Part shown: positions 1-7,039 of the stretch, piece by piece
Position numbering within the stretch: the stretch's first letter is position 1
Layout: the number at the start of each line of letters is the position of its first letter
Source: Lachnoclostridium sp. UBA1175
Lineage (GTDB): Bacteria; Bacillota; Clostridia; Lachnospirales; Lachnospiraceae
Length of the DNA: 64,000 nucleotides
Direction of reading: 5' to 3'
Assembly (NCBI GenBank): GCA_002311665.1
Contig: DBYX01000022.1
Coordinates: 62,001-126,000 of the forward strand
Notes under the pieces: generated by a model
The model's database searches: none
What the model was told of the DNA's origin: nothing
What the model saw: only the letters and a program-made list of their open reading frames with translations
Program-made: the position numbers and the translations under genes

Positions 1-350
1 CAGATGTCCTCGCGGTCCTTGATCTGCGGGTAGAGACTCTCATACGTCTCGACCGCATTCGGGAAGAAATAATCGTCCGAATCCAGGCAGACCCAGAGCG
101 CCGTATCCGTCATATCAAGACTCATATTGATCGCCGACGCCTTGCCGCCGTTTTGCTTCTTCACATATACGATCTCGATTCGGCCCTCCGCCTGAAAACC
201 CTTCACAAGCTCCTCCGTGTTGTCGGAGGAACCGTCGTCGATGACCTGCCACACAAAATTCTGCGAGGTCTGCGCGACGAGACTCTCATAGCATTGGCCG
301 AGCGTCTTCTCCCGATTGTAGGTCGGTGTAAAAATCGTGATCAGTTTCAT
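1..350 (-). CDS. Glycosyltransferase family 2, partial
   Basis: The coding sequence starts at the ATG at 348-350 and runs off the left edge, so only about 116 N-terminal residues are visible. They show the GT-A nucleotide-binding start (ITIFTPTYNREKTL), the VIDDGSSDNT block and the metal-binding LDSDD, all typical of family 2 glycosyltransferases. The enzyme should transfer a sugar from a nucleotide-sugar donor to a lipid-linked or surface glycan on the cytoplasmic face of the membrane. It begins one base past the stop of the acetyltransferase upstream, so the two are probably co-transcribed. Donor and acceptor cannot be told. Confidence 0.88.
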   Translation of the reverse strand, partial: MKLITIFTPTYNREKTLGQCYESLVAQTSQNFVWQVIDDGSSDNTEELVKGFQAEGRIEIVYVKKQNGGKASAINMSLDMTDTALWVCLDSDDYFFPNAVETYESLYPQIKDREDI

Positions 351-351
351 C

Positions 352-810
352 TCAATCCAGCTCCCTTATTTTCCTCGCGGGAACGCCGCCGTACAGGCAG
401 CCCTCCTCCGTCAGATCCTTCGTCACGACCGCGCCGGCGCCGACGATGGAATTCTTCGCGATGGTCACGCCCGCGCACACGACGGTGTTGGCCCCGAGCC
501 ACACGTTGTCGCCGATGACGATCGGCTTGTCGATGTGGCTGTCATGGTCCTCCGTGCGCGAGGTCCACGTCGCGGTGTCGAGCCCGGTGGACACGATGGT
601 GACACCGTGCGAGAGTACGCAGTAGTCCCCGAGCGTCACGCCGCCGACCGCGTTGATGAACACGTTGTCGTTGATGTGGATCTTCCGTCCGAGCGTAAGC
701 CTCTTTTTATAATACACGCGCGGGACCTCGAAGAGCACCGCCTTCGAGAACCGCGGGTTGAACAACTTGAATACCGTAGTTTTGATCTTGCGGAAAATGC
801 GTCCTATCAT
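352..810 (-). CDS. Left-handed beta-helix acyltransferase (WcaF/NodL-like)
   Basis: A 152-residue protein of the hexapeptide-repeat family, which O- or N-acetylates sugars using acetyl-CoA. Imperfect hexapeptide repeats run from about residue 45 to the end (VTLGDYCVLSHGVTI, IVIGDNVWLGANTVV, VTIAKNSIVGAGAVV), followed by the usual VPARKIRE tail. The start at 810 is preferred over an in-frame start at 831 because GGGGAGAG lies just upstream of it. It sits between a glycosyltransferase and a CapD/PglF-like sugar dehydratase, so it probably modifies a (possibly amino-) sugar precursor or a glycan. Unlike PglD it lacks an N-terminal Rossmann domain. The exact substrate is unknown. Confidence 0.87.
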   Translation of the reverse strand: MIGRIFRKIKTTVFKLFNPRFSKAVLFEVPRVYYKKRLTLGRKIHINDNVFINAVGGVTLGDYCVLSHGVTIVSTGLDTATWTSRTEDHDSHIDKPIVIGDNVWLGANTVVCAGVTIAKNSIVGAGAVVTKDLTEEGCLYGGVPARKIRELD

Positions 811-847
811 AGTTTCTCTCCCCGGCGTCACTGCGCCGCGCGGCGAC

Positions 848-3001
848 TCAGTCGTCCGCTTCGTCGGCCTCCTCTGACTCGTCCTCCGTCTTCGCGTCGC
901 CCGCCTCCTCCATCAGCATCCGGTAGGTCTGGCTTCGAATGGCGTCCACGCCCTCCTGGTGGTAGGTGCTGACCATACTGGCGACGAGGCGCTTGATATC
1001 GCGGCTGTTCGCGTATGCCGCATCCATCAGATCGTCGAGGTCGTCGAGGAACCGGTCGATGTCGAACTTGAGCGGACAACCGATGTGAATCTTTTCATTT
1101 TCCGTCTTGCGGAGGCCTTCCTCCGCCATAAGCTTCTCCTCGAAGAGCTTCTCGCCCGGGCGCAGACCGGTGTAGACGATCTTGATGTCCTCGTCCGGCT
1201 TGAGACCGGAGAGGCGGATCAGGTTGCGCGCGAGCGTGTCGATCTTCACGGGGCTGCCCATATCGAGAACGAAGATCTCGCCGCCGTTGGCGGTGGCACC
1301 CGCGAGGAGCACGAGGCTGACGGCCTCGGGTATCGTCATAAAGTAGCGGATGATGTCGGGGTGGGTCACCGTGACCGGGCCGCCCTGCTCGATCTGCTTC
1401 TTGAAGATCGGGATCACGCTGCCGTTGGAGCCGAGGACGTTGCCGAAACGCACGGCCACGAACTCGGTCTTCACGTTGCGGAAGAACTCCGCGTTGGTCG
1501 TCGTGTCGAGCTTCTCCTTGCCGCTCTTGGTCTTCGTGTAGTGCGTGAAGAGCTGCGGGATCTCAGCGGCTTTGCCCTCCTTGATCTTCGCGTCGAAACT
1601 CTGGATGATCATCTCGCACAGACGCTTCGAAGCGCCCATGATGTTGGTGGGGTTGACCGCCTTGTCGGTGGAGATCAGCACGAAGCGCTTGCAGCCGTGC
1701 ACCATCGCGGCGTAAGCCGTCTTGTAGGTGCCGATCGCGTTGTTCTTGATCGCCTCGCAGGGGCTGTCCTCCATCAGCGGCACGTGCTTGTGCGCCGCGG
1801 CGTGGTAGACGATCTCGGGCTTGTACTCCTCGAAGACCTGGAACATTTTCCGCGAGTCGCGCACGGAGCCGATGAGCGTCACAAGGTCGAGCTCGGGGTG
1901 CTTCTCCCGAAGCTCCAGCTGGATGCTGTAGGCGTTGTTTTCATAGACGTCGAAAATGATGAGACGCTTCGGATGGTGCTCTGCCACCTGACGGCAGAGC
2001 TCGCTACCGATGGAGCCGCCGCCTCCGGTGACGAGGACCGTCTTACCGTAGACAAACTCGTAGACCTCGTTCGAGTTCACCTGGATCGGATCGCGTCCGA
2101 GGAGGTCTTCGATGGAGACATTTTTCAGATTGGTGACGCTGACCTCGCCCTTGACAAGCTGGTACATGCCGGGCAAGTTCTTGAGTTCGCACTTGGTCTC
2201 GCGGCAGATCGCGAGGATGTCGCGCCGCTCCGCCATCGTCGCGGACGGAAGCGCGAGGAAGATCTTCTGCACGTCGTAGCGCTCGACCGCCTCGAGAATG
2301 CTGTCACGGCCGCCGACGACCGGAACGCCGTCGATGTAGCGTCCCTGCTTGTTCTTGTTGTCATCGATGATACACACGACACGGTCGCCGACTTCCTTCG
2401 CGCTGTTGATGTCGCGCAGGATCATCTGGCCGGCCGAGCCCGCGCCGATGATCATGATGTTGGCGCCGTCGTTCTTCGGCTTGCCGAATCGCGTCTCCGT
2501 CTTGATCAGCAGGACGAAGCGGTACGCGAAACGGGCGCCGAGGATCAGCACGAACTGGATCATGGCACCGATGATGTAATATGAGAGCGGCATTCGCGTG
2601 TAGTGGGTGAGCGGATTCTTGACGAATTTATCCTCCATCAGCCGCATCATCACCGTGATGCCGACCGTGTGGATCGCCGTTGTGATCAGCGACGCGATGA
2701 TGGTCCGAAGGAGCTCACTGTAACTCGCGAACCGCCAGATACTCTTGTAGAGTCGTAAAATGTAGAAGCACAGCAGCGCCAGCACGATATAGGCCGGCGT
2801 GAAGAGTTTCCACGCGGTCAGATACGGCTTCGGGATCTCCGAGAACCGACAGTCGAACCGGAGCCACAGCGCCAGAAAATAGCTCATCGACACGACGATG
2901 ATATCGTAGAGAGCCAGGAACAGAGAGATTCCGATCCAGTGCTCCTTTCCGAAAAACCGGCGCATCGGTTTCACTTTTTTGTTTGACTTACTCATCTGCA
3001 C
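848..3001 (-). CDS. Membrane NDP-sugar 4,6-dehydratase/epimerase, CapD/PglF family
   Basis: A 717-residue polysaccharide biosynthesis protein. Four predicted membrane segments (about residues 23-160) are followed by a CoA-binding-like Rossmann domain (IMIIGAGSAGQ, about 183-193) and an SDR catalytic domain with the NAD motif TGGGGSIGSE at about 325-334. The STDKAVNPTN stretch (about 444-453) holds the Asp-Lys pair used by PglF/FlaA1-type dehydratases. Such enzymes convert UDP-GlcNAc to a 4-keto-6-deoxy sugar, the first step to bacillosamine, FucNAc or QuiNAc. The start at 3001 is a GTG preceded by AGGTG; an ATG six bases downstream is the alternative. The C-terminus is unusually acidic. The adjacent acetyltransferase fits amino-sugar synthesis, but no aminotransferase is visible in the window. 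Confidence 0.93.
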   Translation of the reverse strand: MQMSKSNKKVKPMRRFFGKEHWIGISLFLALYDIIVVSMSYFLALWLRFDCRFSEIPKPYLTAWKLFTPAYIVLALLCFYILRLYKSIWRFASYSELLRTIIASLITTAIHTVGITVMMRLMEDKFVKNPLTHYTRMPLSYYIIGAMIQFVLILGARFAYRFVLLIKTETRFGKPKNDGANIMIIGAGSAGQMILRDINSAKEVGDRVVCIIDDNKNKQGRYIDGVPVVGGRDSILEAVERYDVQKIFLALPSATMAERRDILAICRETKCELKNLPGMYQLVKGEVSVTNLKNVSIEDLLGRDPIQVNSNEVYEFVYGKTVLVTGGGGSIGSELCRQVAEHHPKRLIIFDVYENNAYSIQLELREKHPELDLVTLIGSVRDSRKMFQVFEEYKPEIVYHAAAHKHVPLMEDSPCEAIKNNAIGTYKTAYAAMVHGCKRFVLISTDKAVNPTNIMGASKRLCEMIIQSFDAKIKEGKAAEIPQLFTHYTKTKSGKEKLDTTTNAEFFRNVKTEFVAVRFGNVLGSNGSVIPIFKKQIEQGGPVTVTHPDIIRYFMTIPEAVSLVLLAGATANGGEIFVLDMGSPVKIDTLARNLIRLSGLKPDEDIKIVYTGLRPGEKLFEEKLMAEEGLRKTENEKIHIGCPLKFDIDRFLDDLDDLMDAAYANSRDIKRLVASMVSTYHQEGVDAIRSQTYRMLMEEAGDAKTEDESEEADEADD

Positions 3002-3070
3002 ATATCGTCACCTGCAGGGCAGGTTTCCTCCGAATTATTAGGGCCCTTGAGCCCATAGTCGCACAGAATA

Positions 3071-3099
3071 AGTCTACACCATCTCGAATGAAAAAGCAA
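3071..3099 (-). promoter_or_regulatory. Sigma-A-type promoter of the CapD/PglF-like gene
   Basis: Read on the minus strand, TTGCTT (3099-3094), a 17-bp spacer and TAGACT (3076-3071). It lies between the terminator of the arabinofuranosidase gene and the dehydratase, and gives a leader of about 65 bases. Confidence 0.6.
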
Positions 3100-3106
3100 G
3101 TCTGAC

Positions 3107-3143
3107 AAAAAAGCGGGGACGGCGAGACCGTCTCGCCATCCCC
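3107..3143 (-). terminator. Rho-independent terminator after the GH51 gene
   Basis: A GC-rich stem with arms at 3115-3127 and 3131-3143 (one C/A mismatch, CCG loop) is followed on the minus strand by GCTTTTTT. It lies about 40 bases past the stop of the arabinofuranosidase gene. Confidence 0.88.
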
Positions 3144-3184
3144 ATCGATATTCAGTATTCACCGTTATTCCGAAACCACTCCGA

Positions 3185-4906
3185 TCACTCCAGCACGAAC
3201 ACGTTGAAGGAGAGAGGCTTGATGTGTGCCGTCACGGCGCCGTCCGCAAGCTTCGAGCGCTTGTTCACCGCGGGCGTGAAGATCTCGTCGTTGCCGAACT
3301 CGCTCTGCGCCTCGGGATCACCGCTGATCTCGTAGTGCGTGCACTTCGTGAAGCCGGCAAGCTTCGCGTAGGAAGCCTTAGCAGCAGGTGCAACCTTCTT
3401 GACCTCCTTGTTGCCGCCGAACGGCCAAGCGGGCTCCACAACCTCCGCGATCCTCGCCAGTGTCGGAGCTGCGGCAACGCCGCTTCCGAAGCCGGTCACA
3501 TCCAGCGAGAGCGCGTAGTCCTCAGCGTCGTTGCGGTTGATCACAAACACCGCCAGACGGCCCGACTTCCTGTCCCATGCGCAGGCCGAATCCACATACG
3601 GAACGCCGTTCTTGCCCACGTACTGCGACGTGTCGTCGATCGCGTAGCCGGGCATATCGTACGTCTCGCTCTCGACGGCAACCTTCATCGAGGTGCCCTT
3701 CGCGAAGGAGAGCATCTGCATGAACGCGTAGTGCGAAGCCGAGCGCCATACATTGTCGTGGTTCGAAGAGCAAAGAGCTCCGAGACCGCCGGTCATGCAG
3801 CCGATCTTCACGCGGTCGGCGTGGCGCAGAAGCGCGAGCTGGATGGACGTCATCGAGAGCATCTGCGTAAGGTCCCCACCCGGGAAACGACGCTCGGGCA
3901 TCTTGTCGGGATCGTGGAACAGATACGGCCGATCCGGGTTGAAACGGTAGTGCGAACGGGCCATATTATAGCGGCCCCAGCCCGGATGCAACGGCGAGTT
4001 CGGGCGGACCATTCCGCCGTACTCGTCGAAGGAGATCATCATCTGCTTCGGCGAGCGATGCTTGGACTGCACGTAATCACACATCGCCGTCAGCGTGTTG
4101 ATGTAATCCTCGTAGTAGAGGGCTCCGCCCAGGAGCGCCTTGGTGTCTCCGGGAGGTGCGCTGTGATAATGATGGACGGAGAGGTAGTCGACCGTGTCGT
4201 AGCACACGTCGAGAGCTGCCTCATCCCAGTCCGGAAAATGCTCCATAAACGGCGCGGAGGAGCCGCACACACCCGTCTTGATGGACGCGTCGATCCACTT
4301 CATCGCCTTCGAGGTCTCGTTGACCATCACGCCGTAGGCGCGGGGATCCTTGTCCCAGGAGCCGAGCTGCCAGGGGCCATCCATCTCGTTGCCGAGATAC
4401 CACGTCTTCACGCCGTAAGGCTTCTCGTGTCCGTTCTTGATACGCAGGTCGGACCAGTACGTTCCGCCCGGGAAGTTCGTGTATTCCACACAGTCCATCG
4501 CGTCCTGCGTGCGGCCGGTACCCATGTTGACGGTGTAAAGAGATTTTGCGCCGATCTTCTCCGCCCACTGCAGATACTCGTCGTGCCCGACCTCGTTCGT
4601 GATGACCTGATACCACGCTGGATCCAGATGAACCTTGCGCTCCGACTTCGGTCCGATCGAGTCCTTCCACTGCCAAGCCGAGACGAAATTTCCGCCGGGA
4701 AGGCGCACGGCCGGAAGACCGGTCTTCGCGAGCGCGCCTATGACGTCGGTGCGGAAGCCCTGCTCGTCCGCCGTCGGGTGCTTCGGATTGAACATCGTGC
4801 CGTTCACCATCGTGCCGATCGGCTCGAGAAATGCCGAGAACAGCTCATCCGAGATTTCCCCGATCTCAAACGAAGGATGCACCGTGATTTTTGCTTTCTT
4901 AGCCAT
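3185..4906 (-). CDS. abfA: Alpha-L-arabinofuranosidase, GH51
   Basis: A 573-residue GH51 enzyme, close to the family's usual 500-570. It removes terminal arabinofuranose from arabinan or arabinoxylan oligosaccharides. The acid/base Glu is in YLGNEMDGPWQLG (Glu174) and the nucleophile Glu in ISFDEYGG (Glu295). The family landmarks RLPGGNF (68-74) and SVHHY (253-257) are also present, and the C-terminal third is the beta-sandwich. There is no signal peptide, so the enzyme should be cytoplasmic and act on imported oligosaccharides. A strong AGGAGGGG ribosome-binding site supports the ATG at 4906. It lies 51 bases downstream of the MATE gene, probably in one transcript, and ends at a clear terminator. 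Confidence 0.94.
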   Translation of the reverse strand: MAKKAKITVHPSFEIGEISDELFSAFLEPIGTMVNGTMFNPKHPTADEQGFRTDVIGALAKTGLPAVRLPGGNFVSAWQWKDSIGPKSERKVHLDPAWYQVITNEVGHDEYLQWAEKIGAKSLYTVNMGTGRTQDAMDCVEYTNFPGGTYWSDLRIKNGHEKPYGVKTWYLGNEMDGPWQLGSWDKDPRAYGVMVNETSKAMKWIDASIKTGVCGSSAPFMEHFPDWDEAALDVCYDTVDYLSVHHYHSAPPGDTKALLGGALYYEDYINTLTAMCDYVQSKHRSPKQMMISFDEYGGMVRPNSPLHPGWGRYNMARSHYRFNPDRPYLFHDPDKMPERRFPGGDLTQMLSMTSIQLALLRHADRVKIGCMTGGLGALCSSNHDNVWRSASHYAFMQMLSFAKGTSMKVAVESETYDMPGYAIDDTSQYVGKNGVPYVDSACAWDRKSGRLAVFVINRNDAEDYALSLDVTGFGSGVAAAPTLARIAEVVEPAWPFGGNKEVKKVAPAAKASYAKLAGFTKCTHYEISGDPEAQSEFGNDEIFTPAVNKRSKLADGAVTAHIKPLSFNVFVLE

Positions 4907-4957
4907 ATGTGTAAACCCCTCCTGTATTGCACGGCGCTGCGCGCCGCAATATTTTCC

Positions 4958-6508
4958 TTATTCTGCCGCCTTCGCGGTCTTCGCCGTTTGATCGCCGGTC
5001 GAGATCTTCTTGATCCATTTTTCGCTTCTTAAGCGGAACCAGCACCAGACGGCCTTGACGATCTGGTCGGACTTTAAGCAGATGTAGATCCAGAAGGCGT
5101 CGAGATGCAGCACAAAGCCCGCGATGATGCCGAGCGGCAGCGCGATCGCCCAGAGGAAAATGTTGTCCATCAGCATCAGCATCTTCGTGTCGCCGCCGCC
5201 TCGCAGCACACCCTTGGTCATGATGCTGTTGGTCGCCTGGAATATGAGAATGATACTGATGGCACTCATCAGCTGATACGCGATGTCCTTGGTCGTGCCC
5301 GCGACGTCATAGCTGTTGACGACCGGGTACTGAATGACAAGGATGATCAGCGCCGCGACGAGTCCGAGCGCGAGGCCGAGACCGAAGAACATCCAGCCCT
5401 GCTTCATCGTCTTCTCCCTGTCGCCGGTGCCGAGCGTCTGGCCCGTCACGATCGCACCCGCCTGGCACACGCCCTGGATGCCGACCGTGCTCATCTGCTG
5501 CGTCACGGCGGTGATGGCGTTGGCCGAGGTGAACTCCGACCCGAGCTTGCCGATCACCATCGCGACCGAGTTATTGCCGAGGGCAAGGATACCGTCGCTG
5601 ATCAGCACGGGAATGCTGATGCGGATATATTCGCGCAACAGGGAGCGCGTCTTCATAAAGAGGTCCTTCACGCGGAACCGGATCCGCTGGTCCTTTATGA
5701 ACAGGTAGCCGAGGATCATCACCGCCTCGAAGATTCGCGCGATCAGCGTGCCGAGCGCCGCGCCCTTGGTCTCCATGCGCGGAGCGCCGAAGTGACCGAA
5801 TATGAACGCGTAGTTCGCGCACAGGTTGACGAACAGAGCGCCGATGGACACGAACAGCGGGAACATCGCCTGCCCAACGCTTCGGAGCACGATCGTGACC
5901 GTCAGCGAGGTGCCGAGGAAGAAGTATGTGATCACCGAGTACCGCAGATAGTCGGCGCCGCGGCGGATGATCTCACGGTTGTTGAGATTTTCCGCGATGG
6001 TCTTCTCAACCTCCTCCGGCGCAACCGTCGTGATGTCGACCTGCTTCTTCGCGTACATCTTCATGATCGTCTCCGGCATGACGAAGGTCGCCAGCGCGAA
6101 GAGCGCCGCCAGGATGACCGTGAGGCGGAACATCAGGCAGACCGTCTGCTTGAGAGCGGTGGTCGCCTTGCCTCCCTCATCGTCGCCCTTGAGCTTCATA
6201 CCCCAGTAGCGGGATACAAGCACCGACGCGCCCATGCCGAGGCCCATGCAGAAAATGTGGTAAATGCCGATGAACGTGTTCGAGAGCGACACGGCCGACA
6301 GCGACTGCTCGCTCGCCAGCTCCGCAGCCGTCTTGCCGAGAACCCCGATATCGTGCGCTTCATAGACGTTGCCCGCGCTTCCGATGCTTCCGACCATGAT
6401 CGTGTCGAGCATGTTGACGCCCACCGCGATCAGGCTCTGCAGTGCGATCGGCAACGCGAGAAGCAGTACTTTCTTGTAAAAATGCGCATCTTTCTGAAAA
6501 AGTTTCAT
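4958..6508 (-). CDS. MATE family efflux transporter
   Basis: A polytopic membrane protein of about 516 residues with roughly 12 hydrophobic segments in two MatE repeats. Its N-terminus (LLLALPIALQSLIAVGVNMLDTIMVG) is typical of MATE proteins, which exchange Na+ or H+ for drugs or metabolites. The ATG at 6508 (MKLFQKD) was chosen because the residues before it are not conserved-looking, although the nearest GGAG is about 14 bases upstream, further than usual. A loop of about 40 residues between the first two helices is longer than in most MATE proteins. Its pairing with an intracellular arabinofuranosidase may be coincidental; the substrate is unknown. Confidence 0.92.
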   Translation of the reverse strand: MKLFQKDAHFYKKVLLLALPIALQSLIAVGVNMLDTIMVGSIGSAGNVYEAHDIGVLGKTAAELASEQSLSAVSLSNTFIGIYHIFCMGLGMGASVLVSRYWGMKLKGDDEGGKATTALKQTVCLMFRLTVILAALFALATFVMPETIMKMYAKKQVDITTVAPEEVEKTIAENLNNREIIRRGADYLRYSVITYFFLGTSLTVTIVLRSVGQAMFPLFVSIGALFVNLCANYAFIFGHFGAPRMETKGAALGTLIARIFEAVMILGYLFIKDQRIRFRVKDLFMKTRSLLREYIRISIPVLISDGILALGNNSVAMVIGKLGSEFTSANAITAVTQQMSTVGIQGVCQAGAIVTGQTLGTGDREKTMKQGWMFFGLGLALGLVAALIILVIQYPVVNSYDVAGTTKDIAYQLMSAISIILIFQATNSIMTKGVLRGGGDTKMLMLMDNIFLWAIALPLGIIAGFVLHLDAFWIYICLKSDQIVKAVWCWFRLRSEKWIKKISTGDQTAKTAKAAE

Positions 6509-6937
6509 GGAATTGTCGATAACTCCTGTCGAAAATCCAAAATTGCCCACTGTTCCCCATTGTACACGAAACAATCCGCCAATTCCATAGACAATCTATA
6601 GAATCTTTTGCGGGAAAATCCGTCGATTAGAATCCGAATTTTCCTGTGAATCCACTCGCATAAGCAACGGGAACCCGCCGAAACGGGTTCCCGCCACTCA
6701 ATTACACGCAGAGGATAATGTCATTTTTGAGCGGTACGGCTTTTCGCTGAGGAGTACATGCCTTGACTCCCGCCGTCCGCAAGACAGAGTATGCACCAAT
6801 TCCGCGGAAAATCAAATGCACGTTCTTTTATTATCCGAAACGATTTTGATGTGTTATCTTATACTCGCCTTGTACGCTGATTTAACTTCTAAGAATAGAT
6901 TCGCACATCACCCGCGGCGACCGCGCGGCTCTGTGCA
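6509..6937. other. Non-coding divergent intergenic region
   Basis: No gene-like frame is seen between the MATE gene (minus) and the STT3-like gene (plus). It holds a perfect 10-bp inverted repeat (6668-6677 and 6684-6693, loop CCGAAA) without a T-tract on either side. The segment 6800-6900 is AT-rich. The plus-strand promoter begins at its right end. Confidence 0.6.
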
Positions 6938-6966
6938 TTGACAAGTAAGCCCCTACCCCTTAGAAT
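6938..6966 (+). promoter_or_regulatory. Consensus sigma-A promoter of the STT3-like gene
   Basis: TTGACA at 6938-6943, a 17-bp spacer and TAGAAT at 6961-6966. Transcription should start near 6973, giving a leader of about 67 bases. The -35 box contains a TTG that opens a longer frame, which argues for the downstream ATG at 7040 as the true start. Confidence 0.8.
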
Positions 6967-7039
6967 GAAGAATAAGCCGCGCGACAGGCGGCGGAGTGAC
7001 GCGCCGCGAAGAGACGGCGCCGCGAAAGGAGGGATCACG

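Noticed and set aside
6668..6693. Terminator of an upstream gene
   Set aside because: The 10-bp stem has no T-tract on either side, and no gene ends here; the flanking genes diverge.
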